A stretch of DNA of 64,000 nucleotides, from contig BRLC01000025.1 of assembly GCA_024343425.1 (NCBI GenBank), positions 124,001 through 188,000 of the forward strand, given 5' to 3'. Below, one piece after another: positions 1 to 9,423 of the stretch. The DNA is from Rhizobiaceae bacterium MnEN-MB40S. GTDB lineage: Bacteria > Pseudomonadota > Alphaproteobacteria > Rhizobiales > Rhizobiaceae. The notes beneath the pieces are model-generated. The model made no database searches. It was given only the letters and a program-made list of their open reading frames with translations, and was not told where the DNA came from. The translations under genes and the position numbers were made by a program. Positions within the stretch are counted from its first letter, which is position 1, and the number at the start of each line of letters is the position of its first letter.

Positions 1-453
1 AACCATGACTACGCGGACGCCGAAACCCTGGTCCCGATTCTGCGAAGCCTGTCGGAAAAGGTTTCCCGTCGTCTGAAGAAGAACGACATCGCCGGCCAGA
101 CCGTTGTGCTGAAACTGAAATCGGCAGACTTTCGCACCCGCACCCGCAATCGCCGCCTGGACGATCCAACCTGTCTGGCGGACCGCATTTTCAGAACCGG
201 ACTGTCATTGCTGTCGCCCGAACTGGACGGCACGAAATACCGTCTCATCGGGATCGGCGTGTCCGATCTGACACGGTCAGACCTCGCGGATCCGCCCGAC
301 CTCGTCGACGAGGCGGCCCAACGCCGCGCCATCGCCGAACGCGCCATCGACCGGATTCACAATCGTTTCGGCGACAATGCGGTGGAAACGGGCTACACGT
401 TCGGCAAGGGCCGCAACGCCCGGCCCCAGCGCGATAATGACGCAACCGACTAG
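1..453 (+). CDS. dinB: DNA polymerase IV (DinB), C-terminal part, 5' end outside window
   Basis: Reading frame 1 is open from the first base and ends at a TAG at 451-453, giving the last ~150 residues of a Y-family polymerase. The visible part corresponds to the little-finger domain: it contains the [18 protein letters not shown] helix, the [19 protein letters not shown] strand region and the late [11 protein letters not shown] strand, all typical of DinB. The catalytic palm and fingers lie upstream of the window. Pol IV performs error-prone translesion synthesis bound to the beta clamp. The polar, arginine-rich tail after residue ~130 is unremarkable. The following gene is convergent, with 21 bases between the stop codons. 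Confidence 0.85.
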   Translation, partial: NHDYADAETLVPILRSLSEKVSRRLKKNDIAGQTVVLKLKSADFRTRTRNRRLDDPTCLADRIFRTGLSLLSPELDGTKYRLIGIGVSDLTRSDLADPPDLVDEAAQRRAIAERAIDRIHNRFGDNAVETGYTFGKGRNARPQRDNDATD

Positions 454-474
454 TCCAAAGTCACAGCCAGCGAC

Positions 475-1446
475 TTACGGCGTGAGAATCGTGCATCCCG
501 TGGTCTGGCGCCCTTCAAGCGCCGTGTGGGCGGAGGCCGCGTCTGCAAGGTCGAAGGTCTGGTTGATGTTGATCCTGACCGAGCCGGAGCCGATCTGCTC
601 GAACAGCGCCGCCGAGGCCTTGTCGAGCCAGCCGGGCAAGCCGACGAAATGGAACAGCGTCGGTCGCGTCGCGTGGAAGGAACCGGCCGCGAGCTCGCTG
701 ATGTTGAAATCCGTGATGGCGCCGGACGACTGACCGAAGCTGACGAAAGTTCCGTGCAGTTTCAGGCACTTCAACGATCCTCGCCAGGTGGTCTTGCCAA
801 CGGCGTCATAAACGGCTTCGACGCCGTCAGGCGCGAGTTCCTTTACCTTCTCCACAAATTCGTCCTTGCGGTAGTCGATGACCTCCGAATAGCCGTGATC
901 CAGCGCAAGGGCGCATTTTTCAGGACCGCCGGCTGTGCCGATCGCGCGAACGCCCTTTGCCGCTAGCCACTGACCGACGATCAGGCCAACGCCACCGGCG
1001 GCAGCGTGGAAGAGCACCGCATCGCCCTCTTTCACCGCGAAGCTGCCATGCAGCAGATAGTAGGCGGTCAGGCCTTTAAGAAACGAGGCGGCGGCGATTT
1101 CGTCGCTTATTCCGTCAGGTATTTTCACGAGGGTTTTTGCGTCTATCACGCGGTGGCTGGCATAGGCGCCATTCGGAGCGGTGTAGACGACCCGATCGCC
1201 TGGCGACACGTTGCTGACGGACGATCCGACAGCTTCCACCACGCCGGCGGCTTCCGACCCGAGCACCAGATCGGATTCGACCGACCACGGGTATAATCCG
1301 GAGCGGAAATAGGCGTCGAGGAAATTGACGCCGATGGCCGTGTGGCGCACCAGCGCCTCGCCGGGCCCCGGTTGCGGGACTTCTGTTTCCTTTTTCTGCA
1401 GGACTTCCGGTCCGCCCGGCTTTGTCGCTACGATCGAATACGCCAC
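475..1446 (-). CDS. Zinc-independent NADPH:quinone oxidoreductase
   Basis: A 323-residue medium-chain dehydrogenase/reductase of the quinone-reductase type. The N-terminal GroES-like domain carries GVNFLDAYFRSGLYP, and the Rossmann domain carries the AAAGGVGLIVGQWLAAKG nucleotide-binding loop; the zinc-ligand cysteines of alcohol dehydrogenases are absent. It probably reduces quinones or enals with NADPH in the cytoplasm. I start it at GTG 1446 rather than at the ATG 21 bases upstream, because AGGGAG sits eight bases before this GTG and the protein then begins VAYSIVATKPGG as the family does. It lies downstream of dnaE on the same strand with a 74-base gap. Confidence 0.85.
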   Translation of the reverse strand: MAYSIVATKPGGPEVLQKKETEVPQPGPGEALVRHTAIGVNFLDAYFRSGLYPWSVESDLVLGSEAAGVVEAVGSSVSNVSPGDRVVYTAPNGAYASHRVIDAKTLVKIPDGISDEIAAASFLKGLTAYYLLHGSFAVKEGDAVLFHAAAGGVGLIVGQWLAAKGVRAIGTAGGPEKCALALDHGYSEVIDYRKDEFVEKVKELAPDGVEAVYDAVGKTTWRGSLKCLKLHGTFVSFGQSSGAITDFNISELAAGSFHATRPTLFHFVGLPGWLDKASAALFEQIGSGSVRININQTFDLADAASAHTALEGRQTTGCTILTP

Positions 1447-1520
1447 GTTATTTTCTCCCTGAAACAATTCCGGTTCTGTTTCGAAAGGTAATCCATGTTG
1501 CAGAAGGAATGAAGCGCCGA

Positions 1521-4500
1521 TCAGACGAGTTCGACGTCGACGACGCCGTTTGCCGATTTGAGAGCCGCGGCGACCTGCGGGGATATCCTGTATCGTTCGG
1601 GCAGTTCGACCTCGATCTCGCGCTTGCCGTCATCCTTGATGACCACGAAGGACACCTGGCCGTCGCCCTTCGTATTGAGATGACCGGCGATCTGCCGCAA
1701 GGGACCGCTGTCTCGCACAAAGATGCGCAGGGCCTTCTGTTCCTGCACCGCCCTTTCCTCGAGCGACTGTACGGTCTGTATCCGCAGGCTGATGCCTTCC
1801 GGCCGCTCTTCGGCGTCGACAGTGATGACCAATGAGCTTCCGGGTTCAAGTTGAGCGCGATAGAGCGCCAGCGCTTCGGAAAACAGCACGGCTTCATACT
1901 GTCCGGAGGAGTCCGAGAACTCGACGATGCCCATCTTGTTGCCGGTGCGCGTCTTGCGCTCCTGTTTCGAGGTGACGGTTCCGGCGAGCCGTCCGGCGGT
2001 GGCGCCTTTTTTCACGGCCAGCGAGAATTCCGCGAAGGTCTGAACCCGCATCCGGTCGAGCAGTTCGGCATAGGAATCCAGCGGATGCGCGGAAAGATAG
2101 AAGCCCAGCGCCTGGAACTCCCGATGCAGTTTTTCCGAAGCAACCCAAGGCGTTACGGCGGGAAATTGAATCACCTCCGGACCTGTGGCCGCGCCTGCGC
2201 CAAACATGTCGCTCTGTCCGCTGACCCGATCCTCGAACGCCTTCTGCGAAAATCCGAGCAATCGGTCTATCCCGGCGACGAGTTCCGCCCGGTCGCGACC
2301 GAAACAGTCGAAAGCGCCGGCGCAAATGAGGCTTTCCAGGACCCTGCGATTGATGACCTTCGGGTCAATGCGCAGGCAGAAATCCTCGATGCTCGCAAAC
2401 TGCTTGTCGCCGCGAACCTCGGCAATGTGGTCCACGGCGGCCTCGCCGACGCCTTTGATGGCGGCCAGAGAATAGTAGATCCGGTTTTCTCCTGTCTTGA
2501 AAATCCGGAATGAGGTCTGAACCGAAGGCGGAATCACCTCAATGCCCAGGCGCTTGGCGTCCTGCCGAAAATCCGAAAGCTTGTCGGTGTTCGACATGTC
2601 GAGCGTCATGGAGGCGGCGAGGAATTCGACCGGGTAATGCGCCTTCAGATAGGCGGTCTGGTAGGACACGAGACCATAGGCGGCGGCGTGCGACTTGTTG
2701 AAGCCGTAGTTGGCGAATTTGGCGAGAAGATCGAAAATGAAATCGGCCTGCTGTCTGGACACGCCGTTTTCCACGGCGCCGCTGACGAAACGGTCCCGCT
2801 GCTTGTCCATCTCCGCCTGGATCTTCTTGCCCATGGCGCGGCGCAGAAGGTCGGCTTCCCCGAGCGAGTAGCCGGAAAGCACCTGCGCGATCTGCATCAC
2901 CTGTTCCTGGTAGACGATCACGCCCTGGGTTTCTTCAAGCAGATAGTCGATCTTCGGATGAACCGAGGAGAGCTCCTCCTCCCCGTGCTTGCGCGCATTG
3001 TAGACCGGGATGTTTTCCATCGGCCCCGGCCGATAGAGGGCGACCAGCGCGATGATATCCTCGATACGGTCCGGCTGCATGCCGATCAGGGCCTTGCGCA
3101 TGCCCGCGCTTTCAACCTGAAACACGCCGACGGTCTCGCCGCGCGACAGCATCTTGTAAGTCTCTTCGTCGTCGAGCGGGAGGGCTTCGAGAAGAATGTC
3201 GACGCCGCGTTCCTTCAGGAATCTCACCGCCGTCTGCAGCACGGTCAGCGTCTTGAGGCCAAGAAAGTCGAATTTGACGAGGCCCGCCTTCTCCACCCAT
3301 TTCATGTTGAACTGGGTGACGGGCATGTCCGAGCGCGGATCGCGATACATCGGAACAAGTTGCGACAGGGGGCGGTCGCCAATCACGATGCCGGCGGCGT
3401 GGGTCGAGGCGTGCCGGTAAAGACCTTCGAGTTTCTGGGCGATGTCGAGCAGCTGGCCGACCACCGGTTCGGCCGCGGCCTCTTCCCGCAGCTTTGGTTC
3501 TTCCTCGATCGCCTTGTGCAGCGGAGTCGGATTGGCCGGATTGTTGGGCACCAGCTTGCAGATCCGGTCCACCTGCCCGTAGGGCATCTCCAGAACGCGG
3601 CCAACGTCGCGCAGCGCCGCGCGCGCCTGCAGCGATCCAAATGTGATGATCTGGGCGACCTGATCGCGCCCGTATTTCTGCTGAACGTAACGGATGACCT
3701 CGTCGCGGCGATCCTGGCAGAAGTCGATATCGAAGTCCGGCATCGAGACGCGTTCCGGATTGAGGAAGCGTTCGAACAGGAGCGAGAAGCGCAACGGGTC
3801 AATGTCGGTGACGGTGAGCGCATAGGCGACAAGCGAACCGGCGCCGGAACCGCGGCCGGGTCCGACAGGGATGTCATGCGCCTTGGCCCATTTGATGAAG
3901 TCGGCGACGATGAGAAAGTATCCGGGGAACCGCATGCGCTCGATGATGCCGAGTTCCGTCTCCAGGCGTTCGCGGTAATCGTCCACGGTAAATCCCGGCG
4001 CGCATCCGAGCGCGTCGATACGGGCCGTGAGCCCCTCCTCCGCCTGTCGACGCAGTTCCTGAGCCTCGGCGTGCTCGGCCGCTTCCGGATCGTCGGAGGA
4101 GCCTCCGGTAAAGCGCGGCAGGATCGGATCGCGGGTCTCCAGGATGTAGGAGCAGCGCCGCGCAATCTCGACGGTGTTTTCAGTGGCTTCGGGAAGATCC
4201 TTGAAAAGCGAGAGCATCGCTTCCCGGGACTTCAGGAAATTGTCGGGCGTGACCCGGACGCGATTATCGTCCGAGACGACGGCGTTGTGCGCCACCGCCA
4301 TGAGCGCGTCATGCGCGTCGAATTCTTCCGGCCCCGGGAAGAACGCCTCGTTGGTGGCGACGATCGGCAACTTGTTGCGATAGGCCATGTCGAGCATGGC
4401 GTTCTCGTGTTGGCGGCTGTAATCCGTGGGGCGCTGGATTTCGACATAAAGGCGATCGCCAAAGAGCGCCGCCAGCGTATCAAGTCGGGATTGGGCCAGC

Positions 4501-5012
4501 GCGGCGTCGCCGGCGGCAAGCGCAGCGTCGATCGGCCCTCCGGATGCGCCGGTAAGACAGATCAGCCCATCGACGCCCTCCTGCAACCACTCGAGCATGA
4601 CATGCGCCGTATCGTTGCTTTCGCCATCGAGATAGGCGCGGCTGACCAGATCGACAAGCCGGCTGTAGCCTTCCGCCGTCGCCGCGATCAGGACAAGCGA
4701 CGGCCGCCGGGCGATGCGGTTGCGGGAACCACCGGACGCGGACGGGTCCCCGTCGCCCATCTCGATGTCAAGCTGGCAGCCGATGATCGGCTGCACGCCC
4801 GCATCGCCGGCGCTGGCCGCGAACTCAAGCGCGCCGAACAGATTGTTGGTGTCGGCGATGCCGATTGCCGGCTGGAGGTCCGCCGCGGCGGCCGCAACGA
4901 TTTTCTTGAGAGGCAACGCGCCTTCGAGCAGCGAATAGGCCGAATGCACGCGCAAATGCACGAAGCCGGGCCCTTTGGAATGCGCTGATTGTGCAGACTC
5001 GCTGTCGGTCAT
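1521..5012 (-). CDS. dnaE: DNA polymerase III subunit alpha (replicative polymerase)
   Basis: 1163 residues, the usual length of DnaE1. An N-terminal PHP domain begins at VHLRVHSAYSLLEGA (residues ~18-32). The polymerase acidic residues are seen in MPDFDIDFCQDRRDEV (near 425) and KFDFLGLKTLTVLQ (near 580). QSDMFG near 934 fits the internal beta-clamp binding motif, followed by an OB-fold region. It catalyses chromosomal DNA synthesis in the holoenzyme. The start is supported by GGAG six bases upstream. The gene follows the SidA-like peptide gene by 147 bases, a gap that contains an 8-bp stem-loop, so it may be partly co-transcribed with an SOS promoter. Confidence 0.97.
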   Translation of the reverse strand: MTDSESAQSAHSKGPGFVHLRVHSAYSLLEGALPLKKIVAAAAADLQPAIGIADTNNLFGALEFAASAGDAGVQPIIGCQLDIEMGDGDPSASGGSRNRIARRPSLVLIAATAEGYSRLVDLVSRAYLDGESNDTAHVMLEWLQEGVDGLICLTGASGGPIDAALAAGDAALAQSRLDTLAALFGDRLYVEIQRPTDYSRQHENAMLDMAYRNKLPIVATNEAFFPGPEEFDAHDALMAVAHNAVVSDDNRVRVTPDNFLKSREAMLSLFKDLPEATENTVEIARRCSYILETRDPILPRFTGGSSDDPEAAEHAEAQELRRQAEEGLTARIDALGCAPGFTVDDYRERLETELGIIERMRFPGYFLIVADFIKWAKAHDIPVGPGRGSGAGSLVAYALTVTDIDPLRFSLLFERFLNPERVSMPDFDIDFCQDRRDEVIRYVQQKYGRDQVAQIITFGSLQARAALRDVGRVLEMPYGQVDRICKLVPNNPANPTPLHKAIEEEPKLREEAAAEPVVGQLLDIAQKLEGLYRHASTHAAGIVIGDRPLSQLVPMYRDPRSDMPVTQFNMKWVEKAGLVKFDFLGLKTLTVLQTAVRFLKERGVDILLEALPLDDEETYKMLSRGETVGVFQVESAGMRKALIGMQPDRIEDIIALVALYRPGPMENIPVYNARKHGEEELSSVHPKIDYLLEETQGVIVYQEQVMQIAQVLSGYSLGEADLLRRAMGKKIQAEMDKQRDRFVSGAVENGVSRQQADFIFDLLAKFANYGFNKSHAAAYGLVSYQTAYLKAHYPVEFLAASMTLDMSNTDKLSDFRQDAKRLGIEVIPPSVQTSFRIFKTGENRIYYSLAAIKGVGEAAVDHIAEVRGDKQFASIEDFCLRIDPKVINRRVLESLICAGAFDCFGRDRAELVAGIDRLLGFSQKAFEDRVSGQSDMFGAGAATGPEVIQFPAVTPWVASEKLHREFQALGFYLSAHPLDSYAELLDRMRVQTFAEFSLAVKKGATAGRLAGTVTSKQERKTRTGNKMGIVEFSDSSGQYEAVLFSEALALYRAQLEPGSSLVITVDAEERPEGISLRIQTVQSLEERAVQEQKALRIFVRDSGPLRQIAGHLNTKGDGQVSFVVIKDDGKREIEVELPERYRISPQVAAALKSANGVVDVELV

Positions 5013-5120
5013 GGTGCTCCGCCGTCTCTTTTGGAATCGGGTCGATTTTCACCCGGCGGAGCTTCCATGTCCATGGGCTGGCGACACCTCGCCTGCGTTG
5101 TCTTCAGTTTTCTGGATGCG

Positions 5121-5149
5121 CCTGACCGCGCTGCAAAAACCCGGTCAGG
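5121..5149 (-). other. Stem-loop between the SidA-like gene and dnaE
   Basis: CCTGACCG at 5121-5128 pairs perfectly with CGGTCAGG at 5142-5149 across a 13-base loop. It lies directly after the stop codon of the small SOS gene in the direction of transcription. No U-tract follows, so it is not a classical terminator; it may limit read-through into dnaE or stabilise the short upstream message. Confidence 0.45.
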
Positions 5150-5159
5150 AAAGGGGTAA

Positions 5160-5246
5160 TCAGAGCGCCATCATGACGATGGTAATGCTGGAAACGAAGA
5201 GGACCATCGAGGCGAAGGCGGCGCAGTCTTTAGCAAGATCGAACAT
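5160..5246 (-). CDS. 28-residue single-pass membrane peptide, probable SOS division inhibitor (SidA-like)
   Basis: A 28-codon frame starting MFDLAKDCAAF. Residues 1-7 are polar and charged, and residues ~8-28 form one continuous hydrophobic segment, fitting a single inner-membrane helix. A near-perfect ribosome-binding site, AAGGAGG, ends five bases before the ATG, which strongly argues that it is translated. Upstream, 35 bases from the start codon, lies a GTTC-N7-GTTC LexA box. Caulobacter SidA is an established LexA-repressed inner-membrane division inhibitor of 29 residues acting on FtsW/FtsN, and I recall its gene also lying beside dnaE. Function here is inference from size, membrane topology, position and operator, not from sequence identity, which I cannot measure. 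Confidence 0.7.
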   Translation of the reverse strand: MFDLAKDCAAFASMVLFVSSITIVMMAL

Positions 5247-5280
5247 ATGTTCCTCCTTATACTGGATATGTTTCCAGTTT

Positions 5281-5295
5281 GTTCTTTTTATGTTC
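5281..5295 (-). promoter_or_regulatory. LexA box (GTTC-N7-GTTC)
   Basis: GTTC at 5281-5284 and GTTC at 5292-5295 are separated by exactly seven bases, the direct-repeat operator known for LexA of alphaproteobacteria. On the minus strand a TTGACT at 5304-5299 could be the -35 element of the promoter, so bound LexA would cover it. The regulated gene is the small membrane peptide starting 35 bases downstream. No comparable box was noticed before lolD or inside the dnaE leader. Confidence 0.75.
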
Positions 5296-5377
5296 GACAG
5301 TCAAGCGATTACCGTACCGTGGTTAATATCCGGTTTACAGTCTGGATAAAATTGTGGCGAAGGCCCGTTTTCCGGGG

Positions 5378-6079
5378 TCAGGCCTGCTCTGCGACCATCT
5401 CCACGACCTGGCCGTCCTGCAGGGTGATTCGACGATCCATAAGCGCCGCGATCTCATGATTGTGCGTGGCGATCAGCGCCGCCAGGCCCGATTGGCGCAC
5501 GAGCGCCTCAAGCGCTTCGAACACGTAGCCGGCGGTCGCCGGATCGAGATTGCCAGTCGGCTCGTCGGCCATCAGGACAAGCGGCGCATTGGCGACCGAC
5601 CGTGCGATAGCGACACGCTGCTGCTCGCCGCCGGAGAGCTCCGACGGGCGATGATCCGCCCTAGCGCCGATACGCATGTAGTCGAGCAGCTGGCGCGCGC
5701 GCACAGCCGCCTCCTCGCGCGACAAGCCGGCGATCATCTGCGGCATCATGATGTTTTCGAGCGCCGTGAATTCAGGCAGCAGGTGGTGGAACTGATAGAC
5801 AAAGCCGATATCCGAACGCCGCATCGCCGTGCGCTGTTCGTCCGACAGGGAACCGCTCGCGCGGCCGTTTACATAGACCTCGCCGCTGTCCGGCTTTTCC
5901 AGAAGCCCGGCGATATGCAGCAGCGTCGACTTTCCGGCGCCGGAGGGCGCGACCAGCGCAACGGTCTCGCCCGGCCGCAGGGCGAGGTTCGCGCCGCCAA
6001 GAACCGAGAGAATGTTTTCTCCCTGTTTGTAATGGCGCTCGACATTGTCGAGTTGCAATACGTAGGCGGCGCTGTTCAT
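5378..6079 (-). CDS. lolD: Lipoprotein-releasing system ATP-binding protein
   Basis: A 233-residue ABC ATPase. Walker [10 protein letters not shown] lies near residue 44, the signature LSGGEQQR near 148, and Walker [14 protein letters not shown] near 173; the last has the TGNLD form typical of the LolD/MacB class. It powers extraction of outer-membrane lipoproteins from the inner membrane to LolA. I use the ATG at 6079, giving [17 protein letters not shown]; the longer upstream extension would lie within the permease gene. Only four bases separate it from the permease stop, so the two are translationally coupled. The remaining stretch to the LexA box (5296-5377) holds no gene. Confidence 0.93.
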   Translation of the reverse strand: MNSAAYVLQLDNVERHYKQGENILSVLGGANLALRPGETVALVAPSGAGKSTLLHIAGLLEKPDSGEVYVNGRASGSLSDEQRTAMRRSDIGFVYQFHHLLPEFTALENIMMPQMIAGLSREEAAVRARQLLDYMRIGARADHRPSELSGGEQQRVAIARSVANAPLVLMADEPTGNLDPATAGYVFEALEALVRQSGLAALIATHNHEIAALMDRRITLQDGQVVEMVAEQA

Positions 6080-6083
6080 GAAA

Positions 6084-7400
6084 TTACTCGTAACGAAGGG
6101 CGTCCACCGGATCGAGACGCGACGCGCGCCAGGCCGGGAACAGGGTTGCAAGGAAGGAAAGGCCGAGCGCCATCGCGACGACGGCGATCGTTTCGCCCGG
6201 ATCCATGTCGGCCGGCAACTGGCTCAGATAGTAGAGTTCCGGGTCGAAGATTGTGGTTCCGGACACCCACGAAAAGAACTGCCGGAACGACTCGATGTTG
6301 AGGCAGATGAAGACGCCAAGAAGCACGCCGGCCAGAGTGCCCACCATGCCGATCGCCGCGCCCGTCATGAAGAAGATGCGCATGATCGAGCCGGATGACG
6401 CGCCCATGGTCCTGAGGATCGCGATGTCGTGCCCCTTGTCCTTCACCAGCATGATGAGGCCGGAAATGATGTTGAGAGCGGCGACGAGGACGATCAGCGT
6501 GAGGATCATGAACATCACGTTGCGCTCGACCTGCAGGGCGGAAAAAAACGTCCTGTTCTGCTGCCGCCAGTCCGTGATGAACACCTGCTGCCCCATCGCC
6601 TCCTCGACGATCGGACGCATGACGTCGATGGCGTCGGGATCATCAAGCACCACCTCGATGGACTGCACGAGACCGTCCGTATTGAAATAGAGCTGGGCTT
6701 CCGCGAGCGGCATGAAGATGATCGACGAATCGATTTCGGACATGCCGACTTCGAAAATGGCTGAAACCGGATAGGCCTTGGTGCGCGGCATCACGCCGAG
6801 CGGCGTGATATCGCCTTCCGGCGTGGTCAGCGTCACCGTATCGCCGACAAGAACGCCGAGACTGGACGCCATGCGGGCGCCGATTGCGATCGCCTCTCCG
6901 GATGCGAACCCGACGAGATCTCCGGTCTGGATGTGATCTGCGACGCCTTCCAGTTCGGCGAGATCATCGGCTCCGATGCCGCGAACGAGGGCGCCTGTTC
7001 CCGCGCCCTGGAAACCGGTTGCGAGCACCTGGCCATCGACCAGGGGAATTGCGGATTTCACGCCATCGAGCGCGTCGAGCCTGGCTGCAATGCCGGTGTA
7101 ATCCGTCAGAGGCTGATCCATCGGCTGGATGATCATGTGACCATTCACGCCGAGAATACGGTCGATCAACTGGGCGCGGAAACCGTTCATCACGGCCATG
7201 ACCACAATCAGCGTTGCGACGCCAAGCATGATGCCGGCGAATGAAAACCCGGCGATGACGGAGATAAACGCCTCGCGTCGACGGGAGCGCAGGTAGCGCC
7301 ATGCGATCATGCGCTCGAAGGTCGAGAAAGGACGGACCGGGCGCGCAGGCTTCGGCGCATCGTCCGCCGCCATTGTGTTGTCCGCAGCCTCTCCAGTCAT
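6084..7400 (-). CDS. Lipoprotein-releasing ABC transporter permease (LolC/LolE family)
   Basis: 438 residues with the FtsX-type arrangement: one membrane segment near the N terminus ([20 protein letters not shown]), a large periplasmic domain of ~220 residues, and three C-terminal membrane segments. The N-terminal motif [16 protein letters not shown] is characteristic of LolC/E. Only one permease gene is present, as is usual in alphaproteobacteria, so it probably acts as a homodimer with LolD. It lies three bases after the proS stop in the same transcription unit proS-permease-lolD. Confidence 0.93.
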   Translation of the reverse strand: MTGEAADNTMAADDAPKPARPVRPFSTFERMIAWRYLRSRRREAFISVIAGFSFAGIMLGVATLIVVMAVMNGFRAQLIDRILGVNGHMIIQPMDQPLTDYTGIAARLDALDGVKSAIPLVDGQVLATGFQGAGTGALVRGIGADDLAELEGVADHIQTGDLVGFASGEAIAIGARMASSLGVLVGDTVTLTTPEGDITPLGVMPRTKAYPVSAIFEVGMSEIDSSIIFMPLAEAQLYFNTDGLVQSIEVVLDDPDAIDVMRPIVEEAMGQQVFITDWRQQNRTFFSALQVERNVMFMILTLIVLVAALNIISGLIMLVKDKGHDIAILRTMGASSGSIMRIFFMTGAAIGMVGTLAGVLLGVFICLNIESFRQFFSWVSGTTIFDPELYYLSQLPADMDPGETIAVVAMALGLSFLATLFPAWRASRLDPVDALRYE

Positions 7401-7403
7401 CGA

Positions 7404-8738
7404 TTATTCCTGTCTGCCGGAGGTCAGCCGGTTGACGGCTTCCTCGACCGTGACGGTCACACGCTCGCCAGTCTTGCGATCCTTGATTTCGACCTCGCCG
7501 TTGGCCGCGGAGCGCGGACCGACGATCACCTGGGTCGGCACGCCGATAAGGTCGGCGGTCGCGAACTTGACCCCTGCCCTTTCGTCGCGGTCATCATACA
7601 GCGGATCCAGCCCGGCCTTCTGCGTTGCGTCGTAGAGCGTCTGGCAATAGTCGTCGCAAACCCCGTCGCCGGCCTTCATGTTGATGATGCAAAGGTCGAA
7701 GGGGGACACGCTTTCCGGCCAAATGATTCCATTGTCGTCATGGAAGGCCTCAATGATGGCGGGAACAAGACGCGACGGACCGATGCCGTACGATCCGCCG
7801 TGGATAGCATGTTCCTTGCCGTCGGGTCCCGTTACGGTCGCGCCCATCGGCTCGGAGTATTTCGTGCCGAAATAGAAGATGTGCCCGACCTCGATGCCGC
7901 GCGCCGAAACCTGCTGGCTTTCAGGGATGCTCTCGAAGACGGAAGCCTCGTGCATGTCAGATGTTGCTGCATAGAGCGACGTCCATTTGTCGACGATGGC
8001 TTCCAGACCGGACACATCGTCGAAATCAACGCTTTCGTCCGGAATGTCGAAATCGAGAAAGTCCTTGTGGCAGAAGACTTCGGATTCGCCGGTCTTCGCC
8101 AGGATGATGAATTCGTGGCTGAGATCGCCGCCGATCGGGCCTGTCTCCGCCCGCATGGGGATCGCTTTGAGGCCAAGCCGCGCGAAGGTTCTCAGATATG
8201 CGACGAACATCTTGTTGTAGGAGTGCCGCGCAGCTTCCCGGTCGATATCGAAGGAATACGCGTCTTTCATGAGAAACTCGCGCGAGCGCATGGTGCCGAA
8301 ACGCGGACGGATCTCGTCCCTGAACTTCCACTGGATATGATACAGATTGATCGGAAGATCCTTGTAGGATCGCACATAGCCGCGGAAGATATCGGTGATC
8401 ATCTCCTCATTGGTGGGACCATAGAGCATCGCGCGCTTCTGGCGGTCCTCGATCCGCAGCATCTCCTTGCCATAGTCGTCGTAGCGACCGCTCTCCTGCC
8501 ACAGTTCCGCAGACTGGATGGTTGGCATCATGACTTCCATCGCGCCGGTTCGGTTCTGCTCTTCCCGGATAATCGTGTTGACCTTTTCCAGGACGCGCTT
8601 TCCAAGCGGCAACCAGGAATAGATGCCGGCCGACTGCTGGCGGATCATGCCTGCGCGCAGCATCAGCCGGTGCGAAACGATTTCCGCTTCCTTGGGGTTT
8701 TCCTTGAGGATGGGGAGAAAATAGCGGGATAAACGCAT
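7404..8738 (-). CDS. proS: Prolyl-tRNA synthetase (short alphaproteobacterial form)
   Basis: 444 residues of a class II aminoacyl-tRNA synthetase. [19 protein letters not shown] opens the protein; [20 protein letters not shown] (motif 2 region), [12 protein letters not shown] and the [10 protein letters not shown] motif 3 region follow, and the C-terminal anticodon-binding domain includes [20 protein letters not shown]. coli ProRS is about 570 residues because of an inserted editing domain that hydrolyses Ala-tRNAPro; that insert is missing here, as is known for alphaproteobacteria, which use separate trans-editing proteins. It charges tRNAPro in the cytoplasm and heads the lol transcription unit. 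Confidence 0.96.
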   Translation of the reverse strand: MRLSRYFLPILKENPKEAEIVSHRLMLRAGMIRQQSAGIYSWLPLGKRVLEKVNTIIREEQNRTGAMEVMMPTIQSAELWQESGRYDDYGKEMLRIEDRQKRAMLYGPTNEEMITDIFRGYVRSYKDLPINLYHIQWKFRDEIRPRFGTMRSREFLMKDAYSFDIDREAARHSYNKMFVAYLRTFARLGLKAIPMRAETGPIGGDLSHEFIILAKTGESEVFCHKDFLDFDIPDESVDFDDVSGLEAIVDKWTSLYAATSDMHEASVFESIPESQQVSARGIEVGHIFYFGTKYSEPMGATVTGPDGKEHAIHGGSYGIGPSRLVPAIIEAFHDDNGIIWPESVSPFDLCIINMKAGDGVCDDYCQTLYDATQKAGLDPLYDDRDERAGVKFATADLIGVPTQVIVGPRSAANGEVEIKDRKTGERVTVTVEEAVNRLTSGRQE

Positions 8739-8972
8739 GGCCTGGTCCGTTGCCGACGGAGCGCCGCATCGGAATCAGGCACGCCGTCTCTGTGAAAATC
8801 AGCCGCTTTCATAAACACTTCCAATGCGGATGAAAAGACGCGCAAAACGGGCATGAGATCCTGTGTTTCGACACTGCTTGTCCAGACCATCTGGCGGCGG
8901 TGAACACAAAACAGGAATATTTCCCTGATGATTCGGAATTTGCCCGCAAAAAAATCTGGACAGCGACATTAT

Positions 8973-8991
8973 TGTCACTTTTCAGGTGACA
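8973..8991. promoter_or_regulatory. Inverted repeat, possible operator
   Basis: TGTCAC (8973-8978) and GTGACA (8986-8991) are perfect inverted arms separated by seven bases. The repeat lies about 100 bases upstream of the RNA candidate at 9087-9172, and 235 bases upstream of proS on the other strand. It resembles a dimeric repressor or activator site; no cognate regulator can be named. Confidence 0.35.
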
Positions 8992-9086
8992 TCAGCTTCG
9001 CAATCCGTTAGTTTGCCGATCCAATGAGGCAGGGAGAAAAGATCCCCGCCCGTTTCGCGGTCAAAGTCTTGGGAGGATGGATCTAA

Positions 9087-9172
9087 GGCGCGAATTGACT
9101 CGCAGCCACCGGAGCAGTCCGGTCACTAGATCACGCGATAAATTTACAAGGCTCAATGCCTTGTTTTTTTTT
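9087..9172 (+). ncRNA. Candidate trans-acting small RNA (three hairpins and U-tract)
   Basis: Three consecutive stem-loops are seen. The first pairs GGCGCG (9087-9092) with CGC-a-GCC (9101-9107, one bulged A); the second pairs ACCGGA (9108-9113) with TCCGGT (9118-9123); the third pairs ACAAGGC (9146-9152) with GCCTTGT (9158-9164) and runs into nine T residues. Between the second and third lies an A/U-rich single-stranded segment (GATAAATTTA) that would suit Hfq binding. No open reading frame with a ribosome-binding site overlaps. The 5' end is uncertain and may extend upstream of 9060. I do not recognise a named family. Confidence 0.5.
9146..9172 (+). terminator. Rho-independent terminator of the small RNA candidate
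   Basis: A perfect 7-bp stem (ACAAGGC/GCCTTGT) with a TCAAT loop is followed by T9 at 9164-9172. There is no protein gene upstream on this strand within the window that it could serve, since proS and its neighbours are on the minus strand, so it implies a non-coding transcript. Confidence 0.75.
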
Positions 9173-9317
9173 GCGTCATACCTTTACAGCGTTTTCCAAG
9201 ACTGCCGACAATGCAACAGCGCCATTGTCTACTTCATTCATAGGGGAAAACAGCTATCGGCGCCGTACCAAACGAAGCCGGTGTTCCGGTGATACGGGCA
9301 ATTTGGTGGGCGCGGCC

Positions 9318-9346
9318 ATCTTCACCGGATCACGCCCAGTGAAGAT
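9318..9346 (-). repeat. 11-bp inverted repeat downstream of the alpha-oxoamine synthase
   Basis: ATCTTCACCGG (9318-9328) faces CCAGTGAAGAT (9336-9346) across seven bases. Read as minus-strand RNA, the only non-identity becomes a G-U pair, so the hairpin forms fully there. It lies 78 bases past the stop codon of the synthase gene, a fitting place for a 3'-end structure, although no U-run follows. Confidence 0.4.
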
Positions 9347-9423
9347 GTTCGGCGGTGGCTGGTCGATATCGGCGCCCGATGGAGGCTACCTGTTCAGTCT
9401 TTCAAATCATCCAGCGATGCGGG

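Larger units (their letters stand above)
8739..9423. other. Gene-poor region between proS and the alpha-oxoamine synthase gene
   Basis: No convincing protein gene is seen in these 685 bases. The left part must hold the proS promoter on the minus strand. The stretch also holds a TGTCAC-N7-GTGACA inverted repeat at 8973-8991, a triple-hairpin RNA candidate ending at 9172, and an 11-bp inverted repeat at 9318-9346; these are listed separately. The frames running through 9077-9488 lack ribosome-binding sites and look like random arginine/serine-rich translations. Confidence 0.6.

Noticed and set aside
2637-4988. 783-codon open frame on the plus strand opposite dnaE
   Set aside because: It is the antisense of a strongly conserved polymerase gene in high-G+C DNA, has an arginine/aspartate/histidine-rich composition and no recognisable domain or ribosome-binding site.
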